A program made the position numbers and the translations under genes. This document shows, piece by piece, positions 9,468-17,828 of a stretch of 64,000 nt of DNA; position 1 is the stretch's first letter; each line of letters begins with the position of its first letter. The notes below the pieces were generated by a model. It was not told the origin of the DNA. It did no database searches and saw only the letters and a program-made list of their open reading frames with translations. This stretch comes from Onthovicinus sp900555545 (GTDB lineage: Bacteria > Bacillota > Clostridia > Oscillospirales > Acutalibacteraceae), in assembly GCA_949296915.1 (NCBI GenBank), contig CASFPX010000013.1:11362-75361 (forward strand), in the 5' to 3' direction.

Positions 9468-9502
9468 GGAAAACGAATGGCGCACGGCGCCATCCGTTTT
9501 CC
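9468..9502 (-). terminator. Terminator-like hairpin between metallophosphoesterase and GH28 genes
   Basis: A 16-bp stem with one mismatch (GGAAAACG arms) and a 3-nt loop, 11 nt after the stop of the upstream gene on the minus strand. The tail GCCGCTTTTC is only moderately T-rich. Confidence 0.5.
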
Positions 9503-9513
9503 TGTGGACAGAT

Positions 9514-11070
9514 TTATTCAATAATTTCCAGATCTGGCTGGATCACGTTGATGTTGTCCAGCGTAAGGGCGCGGCTGCGGTTGCCAAAGCTCTCATTGGC
9601 ATAGACTGTCGCCTGGTACATCCCGCTCGGGAGCGTGGGATCAAAGGGCAGGGATACGGTATCGGAGTGGTGGTCTGCCCCCAGATAGTAGTCGGAATAG
9701 GTGGTGTAGGTATACTCATATCCCGTCGTCTTATTTTTTAATTTGAGCGTGTAGGAGTTCACCGTGCTGTTTGTCACAGTTGCGGCCGGGAAGGTGACAC
9801 CCTGTAGTGTGGGCGTGGAGCCATCCTCCAGCTGTGCATAGGAGCTGATGGCCGGGCTGTAGGTGAGCACGGCGCCCTGCGGGAATTCCGGCACGCCGGC
9901 GGCTACGGCGCGGTCCGCATACCGGTAGGTGAAGTTGCCCTGGTTCATCGGATAGGTGAGCACCCACCGCTGATCGGTCTTTTCCTCCTTGCCGGCGAGG
10001 ACGTTCCAGCGCTGAATGGTGGTGTTGCTGCTGGTGACATCCATAATCAGGCACATGGGATTTTCCTCATCCATAGCGGGGGCGGAGGCGTAACAGCTGT
10101 TGGGGTTGAATACAACCTTTTTCGCATCCGAATCGTAGGAGAAGCCTTTAAAGGCATTGTACATGTTCCGCTCCATATCGATATAGGCCAGGGATTGTGT
10201 TGTAAAGGCAGTGATTCTGTTCTGATCAATGGAACGTTCATCCAAAATGGAGTAATGGCTGTGACCGGAGATGGAGACAACCTGTTCATATCCGTCCACG
10301 GCCTGGCGGACATTCTCCGCCCCCCAGTCGCTGCTGCCGTAAGCCGTATCCGGGATATTGTGATGCGTCATGAGGAAGATCGGATATCCCTCTGGGGTCT
10401 GTTCTTTGGCGACTGCCAACTCCTGCTTGATCCAATCGCGCATAGTCTGCGAGTATCCGTCGCTGTTGCCGGTCTGATCCGGGCTGGCGGCGATAAAGTG
10501 GAACCCATTGATGACAACATGGCGGTTGGGGTTCATGCCCATCACGCTCTGGTAAAGCTTTTGCTTGGCCGGGGTTGTGTTCCAGTCCGTGTTGAACCAG
10601 GTGTCATGATTGCCCATAATATACAGCTCATACGGCCGGCTGTTCTCATCGGAAAAGACGGATTCAAACACTTCCTTATAAGTCTTGTAGGAGTAGCGGG
10701 CGCACATATCCCCAATATCTCCGGCGTGGAGTAGGACGTCGATGTTCTGCGTTTTCAGCAGCTCCAGCGCGCGCTTGAGGTATTCCTTGTATTTACCGCC
10801 GTTCTCCTCCTCGAGGCCTTTGTTTGGGGGCAACTGGGTATCACTGATGATCCCAACGCGCAGTACGCCCTCCTGATGGGTGGCGATGTTGACGGTCTGC
10901 ATCTCCTCAGGTTTGACACGCACTGTTTTATGGATGGCATAGCCGATACCGCCGGCTGCTGCACATATAACAGCTAAAGCCACACAGGCGGCTGCAATGC
11001 GGAACTTTTTCGTTCGGATCAGTGGCACCTTTGCCGCTGTAAGGGGAGTGTTATCAATTTTCTTTTTCAA
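9514..11070 (-). CDS. Membrane-anchored metallophosphoesterase
   Basis: A 518-residue protein. One N-terminal transmembrane helix (about residues 26-48) anchors an extracytoplasmic calcineurin-like domain with ISDTQLP, HAGDIGD, GNHDTW, THHNIP and SGHSHYS, a complete two-metal active site. The last 150 residues are a beta-rich domain of unknown role. It differs from the large metallophosphoesterase at 5.3-7.9 kb in lacking FIVAR and sorting signals. The ATG at 11070 follows GGGAT-type weak Shine-Dalgarno sequence, so the start is less certain than the fold. Substrate unknown. Confidence 0.82.
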   Translation of the reverse strand: MKKKIDNTPLTAAKVPLIRTKKFRIAAACVALAVICAAAGGIGYAIHKTVRVKPEEMQTVNIATHQEGVLRVGIISDTQLPPNKGLEEENGGKYKEYLKRALELLKTQNIDVLLHAGDIGDMCARYSYKTYKEVFESVFSDENSRPYELYIMGNHDTWFNTDWNTTPAKQKLYQSVMGMNPNRHVVINGFHFIAASPDQTGNSDGYSQTMRDWIKQELAVAKEQTPEGYPIFLMTHHNIPDTAYGSSDWGAENVRQAVDGYEQVVSISGHSHYSILDERSIDQNRITAFTTQSLAYIDMERNMYNAFKGFSYDSDAKKVVFNPNSCYASAPAMDEENPMCLIMDVTSSNTTIQRWNVLAGKEEKTDQRWVLTYPMNQGNFTYRYADRAVAAGVPEFPQGAVLTYSPAISSYAQLEDGSTPTLQGVTFPAATVTNSTVNSYTLKLKNKTTGYEYTYTTYSDYYLGADHHSDTVSLPFDPTLPSGMYQATVYANESFGNRSRALTLDNINVIQPDLEIIE

Positions 11071-11358
11071 AAAAATCCCTCATTTCAAATGAATTCCCGT
11101 ATTTCGGCGCCAGTGCAGCGAGTAATCCCGTCAGAACCGCACAGGCAGGGGATTGACGGCGGACGTCGAAGGCACTTTGACTGTTTGCCCGTTGTCGTTT
11201 ATAATAATATCAAACGGCCAAAGTACGGCTGTTGCGATGTACTGTCGAAACCGACAGAATCTGATATGCTTATCCTAACACATTTTTGAGAATTTGTCTA
11301 TTTTTTCTTTATATATCGCGCATGGTAATGAAAAAATGGATCCTGAGGTGATTTGATT
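11071..11358. other. Divergent intergenic region with rarA promoter
   Basis: No gene was seen. On the plus strand TTGAGA (11286-11291) and TATATA (11110-equivalent position 11310-11315) with an 18-nt spacer form a plausible rarA promoter. A small perfect hairpin, CTGTCG-AAAC-CGACAG, lies at 11242-11257 and could be an operator. No convincing promoter for the minus-strand gene stands out; an A+T-rich stretch near 11205-11215 is the best candidate. Confidence 0.35.
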
Positions 11359-12636
11359 ATGTCCTCTCCGCTTGCAAACCGAATGCGTCCGCAGAGTATC
11401 GACGAAATTGTCGGCCAGCGCCACCTGCTGGGGAAAGGGATGCCGCTGCGCAATATTTTAGAGTCCGGCGAGCTGCCGAATATGGTTTTTTATGGCCCGC
11501 CCGGGATCGGAAAAACCACCTTGGCGCGGATTATTGCGGGCAGCACAAAACGCCGCCTGCACAAGCTCAACGGGACTTCCGCCTCTACGGCGGATATCAA
11601 GGCGATTGTGGCGCAGACGAACCCGATCGAAGCCCCCAACGGGGTGCTGCTCTATTTGGATGAGATCCAATACTTCAATAAAAAGCAGCAGCAGTCGCTG
11701 CTGGAATTTATCGAGGATGGGAGCATCACCCTCATCGCCTCCACCACGGAGAACCCGTACTTTTACGTGTATCCCGCCATCTTGAGCCGGTCTACGGTGT
11801 TTGAGTTCAAGGCCGTTCCGCCGGAAGAGGTTCGACCGGCTGTGGAGCGGGGCTTCCGGTTTATGGAGGCGGAACGCGGCGAGACGTTTGAGGTGGAGGA
11901 TGGCGTGTGCGCCTATATCGCGCAGGCCTGTGGCGGCGATGTGCGCAAGGCGCTCGGATCGGTGGAGCTGTGCGTGCTTTCCGCCCCTGTACCCGCACCG
12001 GGAGAGAAGCGGAAAATCACGCTCGAAAACGCGCGTGCCCTCACGCAAAAGAGCGCTATGCGCTACGACCGGGAGGGGGATGAACACTACGATATCCTGT
12101 CCGCCTTCCAGAAATCCATGCGCGGTTCCGATCCCAATGCGGCGCTGCACTATCTGGCGCGCCTGCTGGAGGCGGGGGATCTGCCCTCCGCAACGCGGCG
12201 GCTGATGGTGTGCGCCTGCGAGGATGTCGGGCTGGCTTATCCCATGATTATCCCCATCGTCAAGGCTGCGGTCGATGCAGCGCTCCAGGTCGGCCTGCCG
12301 GAGGCGCGCATCCCATTGGCGGATGCGGTGGTACTGGTGTGTAATTCGCCCAAATCCAATTCCGCCTATGTGGGGATCGACCGGGCGATCGCAGATATCC
12401 GCGCGGGGAAAACAGGCCCGATCCCGCGCACGCTCCAGAACAAGCATTACGACGGAGCGGACAACCCGAATAAGGGTCAGTTCTATATCTATCCGCAGGA
12501 CTGCCCAAACCACTGGGTAAACCAGCAGTACCTGCCCGACGCGATCAAAAACGCCGTCTACTATGAGTACGGGGATAACAAGAACGAGCAGGCCGCCAGG
12601 GCCTATTGGGAGCCGATCAAGCGCAGAGGGAAATAA
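11359..12636 (+). CDS. rarA: Replication-associated recombination protein A (RarA/MgsA)
   Basis: A 425-residue AAA+ ATPase related to clamp loaders that acts at stalled replication forks. It has Walker A GPPGIGKTT near residue 50, Walker B LLYLDEI, sensor I STTENPYF, and the C-terminal tetramerisation region (NSPKSNSAYVGIDRAI, HYDGADNPNKGQ). Length matches the family. ATG at 11359 follows TGAGGTGA at 7 nt and is preferred over a TTG two codons upstream. It is a single-gene unit between divergent and unrelated neighbours. Confidence 0.95.
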   Translation: MSSPLANRMRPQSIDEIVGQRHLLGKGMPLRNILESGELPNMVFYGPPGIGKTTLARIIAGSTKRRLHKLNGTSASTADIKAIVAQTNPIEAPNGVLLYLDEIQYFNKKQQQSLLEFIEDGSITLIASTTENPYFYVYPAILSRSTVFEFKAVPPEEVRPAVERGFRFMEAERGETFEVEDGVCAYIAQACGGDVRKALGSVELCVLSAPVPAPGEKRKITLENARALTQKSAMRYDREGDEHYDILSAFQKSMRGSDPNAALHYLARLLEAGDLPSATRRLMVCACEDVGLAYPMIIPIVKAAVDAALQVGLPEARIPLADAVVLVCNSPKSNSAYVGIDRAIADIRAGKTGPIPRTLQNKHYDGADNPNKGQFYIYPQDCPNHWVNQQYLPDAIKNAVYYEYGDNKNEQAARAYWEPIKRRGK

Positions 12637-12828
12637 CGCCTTTCCCAATTCCGCCAAGAACATTCCCTGACAGAGCATTTATTGAATCTATTCATTTTCA
12701 TGAGGTGGACCGTATGTGGTGTCATTTTTTGTATGGCAATAGAACGTAATAACCGATAAATTCTTACGAAGGGATGCTTATGGATGAATTTCCATAGGTT
12801 GTTATTGCTGTACAAAAAGGAGAATATA

Positions 12829-13497
12829 ATGGAACTTCAAGACAATGTTCTGAAAGAATACCTCAAAAATGTTTATTTTATAACCGGAACAGCCTGCGGC
12901 GGGAAGACGACTGTTTCATGCGCCCTTGCTGCCAAACATGGTTTTGTGGTCTATGATGCAGATCAGGCTTTTGACAGGCATCAGAGAATGTCAAACGCGA
13001 GAAATCAGCCGGCAATGAACTGGAAATTCAGTGGCGCTGATGATTTCTTTTTCAGACCGTACAAAGAATATGCGGACTGGTTAAAAAAGAATGCCAGAGA
13101 ACAGCTGGATTTTATCCTGATGGATCTGATCAGATTATCTAAAAATCAGTTGGTGATCTGCGACCTGCATTTGACACCGGATGAGGCGGAGTGGATTACC
13201 GACCCGGATCGCGTTGCCTTTTTGCTTCGGGATCCAGAAAACATCATAGATGATTATTGCAATCGTCCGGATCATAAAGATTTTCATCAATTTATTTATA
13301 GTACTTCGGATCCTGTACAGGCCAAAAACAACTGTAACCGAACGCTGGCTGATGTCAATCGGGAAAGATATGAAGCGGTCAAAAAAAGCCGGTATTTCTG
13401 GCTGGAGAGAGATCAGAACAGCACAGTTAGCAGGACTGTATTGCTGGTAGAGAAACATTTCGGCTTTGACGGTGGTGGCGAACATCAGGTAGAGTGA
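12829..13497 (+). CDS. P-loop NTPase/kinase-like protein of unknown function
   Basis: A 222-residue protein starting at an ATG preceded by AAAAGGAG. A Walker A motif, GTACGGKTT, lies at about residues 20-28 after a hydrophobic strand (VYFITG), and VVYDADQAFDRH follows at the position of a nucleoside-kinase acceptor loop. LVICDLHLTPDE could be the Walker B strand. The fold resembles small-molecule kinases such as shikimate or adenylate kinase, but no family was recognised. The gene and its flanks are visibly richer in A+T than the rest of the window and use different codons, suggesting acquisition by transfer. It ends at a strong terminator. Confidence 0.65.
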   Translation: MELQDNVLKEYLKNVYFITGTACGGKTTVSCALAAKHGFVVYDADQAFDRHQRMSNARNQPAMNWKFSGADDFFFRPYKEYADWLKKNAREQLDFILMDLIRLSKNQLVICDLHLTPDEAEWITDPDRVAFLLRDPENIIDDYCNRPDHKDFHQFIYSTSDPVQAKNNCNRTLADVNRERYEAVKKSRYFWLERDQNSTVSRTVLLVEKHFGFDGGGEHQVE

Positions 13498-13530
13498 AAG
13501 GAATCGCGATGATATATTATTAAGTGGAGT

Positions 13531-13576
13531 GGCCACAGACATGATAGATCATGTCTGTGGCCGCTTTGTTTTTCTA
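13531..13576 (+). terminator. Intrinsic terminator after the P-loop gene
   Basis: A perfect 14-bp stem (GGCCACAGACATGA and its complement) with a TAGA loop, followed by GCTTTGTTTTTC. It separates this gene from the convergent potassium-uptake genes. Confidence 0.85.
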
Positions 13577-13577
13577 T

Positions 13578-14255
13578 TCAGTTGACAATGCCCATATCGA
13601 TCAGGCGGTTGAAAGAAGAGGAATCCGCCACAAGCAACAATTGATCCCCGTGCGCGATGACATAGTCAGCATCCGGTGGGACGGTGATCTTATCGCGGCC
13701 CCATTCACGCACCCCCAGCACGTTGATGCCCAGTTTGGAGCGGATGTCCAGCTCCCGCAGCGTGTGGCCGGTCCAGCGCTCCGGCGCCAGAATTTCCACG
13801 ACGTTGTAGTCCCCGTCAATATCAAAGGTGGAGACGATATTTTTGCCCAACAGGCTCTTGGCGATCCGTTCGCCGGCCTCTTTCTCCGGCCGGATGACCT
13901 TATCTGCCCCCAGTTTGAGGAAAATTTGCATATAGCGCCTGTTTTTGGCTTTAGCGATGATGTAGGGGATTTTCATCTCCTTTAAATTGATGATAGCCAT
14001 GACGCTCTCTTCCAAATGCGAACCGATCCCCACGATCGCCACGTCACAGTCGCCCACGCCGCACTCGCGCAGCTGGTCGATCTCCGTGATATCCGCCTGA
14101 ATGGCCTGGGTGGTAAATGGCGCCATGCGGTCCACGCATTTGATATCCTTATCAATTGCCAGCACCTCGCAGCCAAAGTGGCTCAGCGATTTGGCGACGG
14201 AGGAGCCGAATACGCCCAGCCCCAGTACCGCATATTGACGTTCTCTTGCTTTCAT
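13578..14255 (-). CDS. ktrA: TrkA/KtrA-family potassium uptake regulatory subunit
   Basis: A 225-residue cytoplasmic RCK protein. The N-terminal Rossmann domain has GLGVFGSSVAKSL near residue 12 and AIDKD at the end of the second strand, for ATP/ADP or NAD binding. The C-terminal RCK_C domain (about 140-225) is where ligands such as cyclic di-AMP bind in related proteins. It forms an octameric ring under the membrane subunit encoded 17 nt upstream, and together they make a K+ channel-like uptake system. Start ATG at 14255; the operon order is ktrB then ktrA. Confidence 0.92.
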   Translation of the reverse strand: MKARERQYAVLGLGVFGSSVAKSLSHFGCEVLAIDKDIKCVDRMAPFTTQAIQADITEIDQLRECGVGDCDVAIVGIGSHLEESVMAIINLKEMKIPYIIAKAKNRRYMQIFLKLGADKVIRPEKEAGERIAKSLLGKNIVSTFDIDGDYNVVEILAPERWTGHTLRELDIRSKLGINVLGVREWGRDKITVPPDADYVIAHGDQLLLVADSSSFNRLIDMGIVN

Positions 14256-14272
14256 GATGACAGCCTCCGTTT

Positions 14273-15697
14273 TTAACCGACGATGATATTCCCCTTGGGG
14301 TAGTTGACATGCGGCGCAAGCGCGCTGCTTATTTTGCGTGTGGTGGCGGAGATCAGCAGCGTGACCATGCCGACCCGGCCAATATACATCAGGCAGATGA
14401 CAATCAGTTTGCCCGCAGCAGTGAGAGAGGGGGTAACCCCCATTGTGAGCCCGACGGTTGCCAGAGCAGATGCCGCCTCATACGCGAGATTCAGGAAGGG
14501 CTGGCTCTCCGTGATGCACAACAGCCCGATCCCCAGAATCAGGACGGTGATGTTGGCGCAGAAGATCGTCAGGGACCGCCGTACCGTCTCGCGCGGGATG
14601 ACCCGTTTAAAGACGGTTACATTTTCTTTTCCGAAAAGGCCGCACACTGCCGTGATCAACAGGGTAGCAAAAGTGGTGGTCTTGATACCGCCGGCGGTAC
14701 CGCCTGGAGAACCGCCGATAAACATGACCAGGATCATCAAAAATGCCGTCGGCTGCCGGATAGCGGCCATATCTACGGTGGCGTATCCGGCCGTGCGCAG
14801 CGTCACGGACTGGAAAGAGGAGGTCAACACCTTGTCGCCGGAATCTAAAGTTCCAATCGTGGCATCATTGGTGTACTCAAAGACAAAAATTGCCACAGTG
14901 GGAATTACCAGCAGGAAAAAATTCGTCACCAGCACCAGTTTGGTGTGCGTGTTCAGCAGATGCGAAATGCGATGGGAGATCTCGCGGTTTTTCAACCTGC
15001 GGATCAGGTGTGCCACCAGATGCGTTACATCCATCCACACGGCGTAGCCAATCCCGCCAAAGAAAATCAGCGCCATCACCACCAGATTGACCACAACGCT
15101 GGATTGATAGGGGATCAGGCTGACCGGGCCAATGGGGTCAAATCCCGCGTTGCAAAACGCGGAGACGGAGATGAATATGGCATCAAACAGCCCCTGCCAG
15201 AAACCGCGCGTGTGGATGAACACAGGGGCCATGAGTACGGCGCCGATCAGCTCAAAGGAGAAAACATATTTAAAGATGCGAAGCAGAACGGTTTTAAGGT
15301 CGGCCATGTTGCTCCAATTGAGCATCTCCCGCATAGTGATTTTATCCTTGAGGGAGAGCCGGCTCCGAAATTTCAGGAGCAGCATCGCCATCAAGGTGAT
15401 AAATCCGATCCCGCCAATCTGGATCAGCAACAGCATGACAATCTGGCCAAACAGGGTTAAATCCTCCGCGACGACAACGGGCGTCAGGCCTGTGACGCAG
15501 GTGGCGCTGGTAGATAAAAACAATGCATTGATCCAGCCAATCCCATCCCCCGTGGAGGAGACGGGCAGGGCGAGTAGGACAGTACCCACTAGAATCACAG
15601 CCAAAAAGCTGATGGAAACTTTACGTGGTGCAGTAAAAAAGGAACTGAAACTCCGGCTGGGTTGATCTTCCGGATCTCCCGCTCTTGAACGATTCAA
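14273..15697 (-). CDS. ktrB: TrkH/KtrB-family potassium uptake membrane subunit
   Basis: A 474-residue K+ translocating protein with four repeated membrane-pore-membrane units. The pore loops can be seen around ATCVTGLTPV, FCNAGFDPIG, TLRTAGYATV and ATVGLTMGVT, each with the single conserved filter glycine typical of Ktr/Trk. A short polar N terminus precedes the first helix. The start is TTG at 15697, with GGAGGA 8 nt upstream. It is the first gene of a two-gene unit with ktrA and has a sigma-A promoter about 75 nt upstream. Confidence 0.93.
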   Translation of the reverse strand: MNRSRAGDPEDQPSRSFSSFFTAPRKVSISFLAVILVGTVLLALPVSSTGDGIGWINALFLSTSATCVTGLTPVVVAEDLTLFGQIVMLLLIQIGGIGFITLMAMLLLKFRSRLSLKDKITMREMLNWSNMADLKTVLLRIFKYVFSFELIGAVLMAPVFIHTRGFWQGLFDAIFISVSAFCNAGFDPIGPVSLIPYQSSVVVNLVVMALIFFGGIGYAVWMDVTHLVAHLIRRLKNREISHRISHLLNTHTKLVLVTNFFLLVIPTVAIFVFEYTNDATIGTLDSGDKVLTSSFQSVTLRTAGYATVDMAAIRQPTAFLMILVMFIGGSPGGTAGGIKTTTFATLLITAVCGLFGKENVTVFKRVIPRETVRRSLTIFCANITVLILGIGLLCITESQPFLNLAYEAASALATVGLTMGVTPSLTAAGKLIVICLMYIGRVGMVTLLISATTRKISSALAPHVNYPKGNIIVG

Positions 15698-15772
15698 TCA
15701 GGGCATCCTCCCATATTTTAGTTTAAGATTGGGACTGGACAGCGGTCTCCCTTTGCCCAGACTTCAACTGAT

Positions 15773-15800
15773 ATTATACACACTTCATATCATTTGGCAA
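15773..15800 (-). promoter_or_regulatory. Sigma-A promoter of ktrBA
   Basis: Minus strand: TTGCCA (15795-15800), a 16-nt spacer and TATAAT (15773-15778). The leader to the TTG start is about 70 nt, too short for a ydaO-type cyclic di-AMP riboswitch. Confidence 0.65.
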
Positions 15801-15912
15801 TATGTAAATCAAAATTTTTTTAAAGGCGGGTAAGATCTGTGCTACTGAATAACAGGCAGGATGGATCTGCGGGATACTTTATGGTAGAATAGTTTTAAAA
15901 GGGAGGCGGATT

Positions 15913-16437
15913 ATGATGGGAAAATGTCTGATTGTTGTCGATATGCAGGTGGATTTTGTTACCGGGGCGCTCGGAACGCCCGAAGCGGTGCGGATTGTTC
16001 CGGCGGTGTGTGACTGTATCCGGCAGGCCGTGGCGGAAAAGGCGGATATCCTTTACACAATGGATACACACACAGACGGTTATCTGTCCACGGCGGAGGG
16101 GAGGAATCTGCCCGTACCGCACTGCCTGCAGGGGACGTCGGGCTGGGCGCTCTGCCCGGAGGTGGCGGCCTGCCTGCCGCCGGATGCGGTCCAGTTTGAA
16201 AAGCCAACTTTCGGCTCCCGGGAACTGTTTGAGTATGCTGCAAGACAAGGATATGACCAGATTGAGCTCTGCGGGCTGTGTACGGATATCTGCGTGATCT
16301 CCAATGCACTGGGGCTCAAGGCGTTCCTGCCGGAGGCAGAGATTCACGTGCTCGCATCTGCGTGCGCCGGTGTGACGCCGGAGAGCCATGCGAACGCCCT
16401 GCGGAGCATGGCTGCCTGCCAGATTCAAGTGGAATAA
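15913..16437 (+). CDS. Nicotinamidase/isochorismatase-family cysteine hydrolase
   Basis: A 174-residue cysteine hydrolase. The triad is visible: Asp in VVDMQVDFV (about residue 10), Lys in EKPTFGS, and the nucleophile Cys in CGLCTDICVISNA. DTHTDGYLST gives the metal-binding Asp/His of nicotinamidases, so conversion of nicotinamide to nicotinate for NAD salvage is the best guess. Start ATG follows GGGAGG at 6 nt; a second ATG is the next codon. It is a single-gene unit; TAGAAT near 15886 may be its -10. Confidence 0.85.
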   Translation: MMGKCLIVVDMQVDFVTGALGTPEAVRIVPAVCDCIRQAVAEKADILYTMDTHTDGYLSTAEGRNLPVPHCLQGTSGWALCPEVAACLPPDAVQFEKPTFGSRELFEYAARQGYDQIELCGLCTDICVISNALGLKAFLPEAEIHVLASACAGVTPESHANALRSMAACQIQVE

Positions 16438-16500
16438 TCGCCGGTCATCAAAAAGGCGTTCCCTTTTGAGAACGCCGGATACGGAAGTGTGTGTAGGATG

Positions 16501-16540
16501 CGGCGCAGTGCCGGTAACGGTGCTGCGCCGTATCTTTTTT
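16501..16540 (+). terminator. Intrinsic terminator after the cysteine hydrolase gene
   Basis: Stem GGCGCAGTGCC paired with GGTGCTGCGCC (one G-T wobble), followed by a T-rich ATCTTTTTTC tail. A second small hairpin without a T-tract lies at about 16453-16475. Confidence 0.75.
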
Positions 16541-16563
16541 CAAGCGGCAGTCAAATAGAATTT

Positions 16564-16629
16564 TTCTACGTTTCGTAGAAGAAAATCGCCTGTGCGGTTA
16601 TTGATGATATGGCGGATTTTTCGTATCAT
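16564..16629 (+). promoter_or_regulatory. Promoter and palindromic operator of the XRE regulator
   Basis: A perfect palindrome TTCTACG-TTT-CGTAGAA (16564-16580) lies 20 nt upstream of a promoter with TTGATG (16601-16606), a 17-nt spacer and TATCAT (16624-16629). The palindrome is a natural binding site for a dimeric regulator, probably the XRE protein encoded just downstream. Confidence 0.5.
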
Positions 16630-16669
16630 ATAGCCAGAGGCCTCAAAAAATTAAAATCAGGAGGTTGCC

Positions 16670-17467
16670 ATGGATCTTTTAATTGGTGAAAATATCAGAC
16701 GAATACGCCGTGAGCGCAACCTGACCCAAGAGGAAGTGGCCGCTCACCTCGGCATATCGTTTCAATCCATAAGCAAATGGGAGCGGGGAGATGGGTACCC
16801 GGATATAACGATGCTGCCGGCGTTGGCAAATTACTTTGGGATCAGTATTGATGAATTACTCGGCGCGGGCGAAATTGCAAAAAACAATCAATACTGTGAA
16901 ATCAATCGAATATGGGATGAAAACAATAAAAAGGGATTACATCAGGAGAATGTCGCCCTTATGCGCCGATCGCTGAAGACTTTCCCAAACGATGACCTTT
17001 TACTCGTTCAGCTATCCACATCACTTGAAAAACTGGACGGAACAGATGACGAAAAACGCCAATATCTGCGGGAATCCATAGCGGCTCAGGAACAAATTCT
17101 TCGATATGGAGAGGATTCCGAGGTGCGCGGCGCAACCCTCTATAATATCTGCTTCGCATACTGGAAATCCGGTGCATATGACAAGGCGTTAGAGCGGGCA
17201 AGGAAACTCCCAAATCTCTACAAGGCGCGCGAAAATGCTCTTGTGTATTTTCTGCGGGGCGAGGAAAAGCGTAAGGCCGCAAGAGAAGCGCTCACTCCGA
17301 TTGCGTGGGTGGTTGCGCATCACATGACCGCCCTTTACGAAACAGAAAATGACCCAACCTACCTGTCCAAAGCGGAAAAAATACTCGACATACTTTTTGC
17401 GGGTGAAACGGAAAACGATTTTATCGAGTCGATTCGTGGGCGAATCCGTGCGCGCATTTCGCAATAA
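16670..17467 (+). CDS. XRE-family transcriptional regulator with TPR-like C-terminal domain
   Basis: A 265-residue regulator. Residues 5-62 form a Cro/C1-type helix-turn-helix (IRRIRRERNLTQEEVAAHL, then SFQSISKWERGDGYPD). The remaining 200 residues are helical with repeating polar/aromatic spacing like tetratricopeptide repeats, as in Clostridia regulators that bind a peptide or sense partner proteins. ATG follows CAGGAGG. It has its own promoter and terminator, and it probably regulates itself through the palindrome upstream. Other targets are unknown. Confidence 0.85.
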   Translation: MDLLIGENIRRIRRERNLTQEEVAAHLGISFQSISKWERGDGYPDITMLPALANYFGISIDELLGAGEIAKNNQYCEINRIWDENNKKGLHQENVALMRRSLKTFPNDDLLLVQLSTSLEKLDGTDDEKRQYLRESIAAQEQILRYGEDSEVRGATLYNICFAYWKSGAYDKALERARKLPNLYKARENALVYFLRGEEKRKAAREALTPIAWVVAHHMTALYETENDPTYLSKAEKILDILFAGETENDFIESIRGRIRARISQ

Positions 17468-17525
17468 CACACATTTGGAATTCGCGTTGCCTTTGTTTTT
17501 GGGAGTTGGGGAAGTTTGAACCCTG

Positions 17526-17546
17526 CTCCCCCTGGGGGAGTTTTTA
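17526..17546 (+). terminator. Intrinsic terminator after the XRE gene
   Basis: CTCCCC-CTG-GGGGAG followed by TTTTTAAG, 58 nt beyond the stop codon. Confidence 0.7.
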
Positions 17547-17573
17547 AGTGCGATGGTGTGGTCTCTGCACGCC

Positions 17574-17725
17574 CTCGCCTCCCTTGCGTGAAAAGGGAGG
17601 TGACCCGGCGTAAGCCGGGACGGAGGGATTGTTACAGGGGAGCGGAAAACAAAAGATTCCTACCGTCAACCCCTCAGGCTCACTCCGTTCGACAGCTCCC
17701 CTTACACAGGGGAGCCAGGGGGAAC
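17574..17725. repeat. MITE-like intergenic palindromic repeat
   Basis: A non-coding block of linked hairpins: CCTCCCTT with AAGGGAGG (17579-17600), CCCGGC-GTAA-GCCGGG (17604-17619), and AGCTCCCCTT with AGGGGAGC (17695-17715), with GGAGGGATTGTTACAG and ACCCCTCAGGCTCACTCCG between them. From memory, elements of this style are scattered between genes in many Clostridia; that cannot be confirmed from one copy. It fills most of the 360-bp gap between the XRE and EEP genes. Confidence 0.5.
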
Positions 17726-17782
17726 TACATAACTCAAGCCTTCCCCTCCAGGGGCGAGCCGTTTGATAGCGTTACACACCAA

Positions 17783-17825
17783 AGAGCCGTCACGCGCTAT
17801 ATCAGTGCGTGACGGTTCTTTTATC
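17783..17825. terminator. Bidirectional terminator near the EEP hydrolase gene
   Basis: A 13-bp stem with one wobble (AGAGCCGTCACGC against GCGTGACGGTTCT). It is followed by TTTTAT on the plus strand and TTTGG on the minus strand, 4-10 nt beyond the stop of the minus-strand gene. Confidence 0.65.
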
Positions 17826-17828
17826 CCT

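Noticed and set aside
11458..12678. Long open frame antisense to rarA
   Set aside because: Shadow of a strongly conserved AAA+ gene; no motif or start signal of its own.
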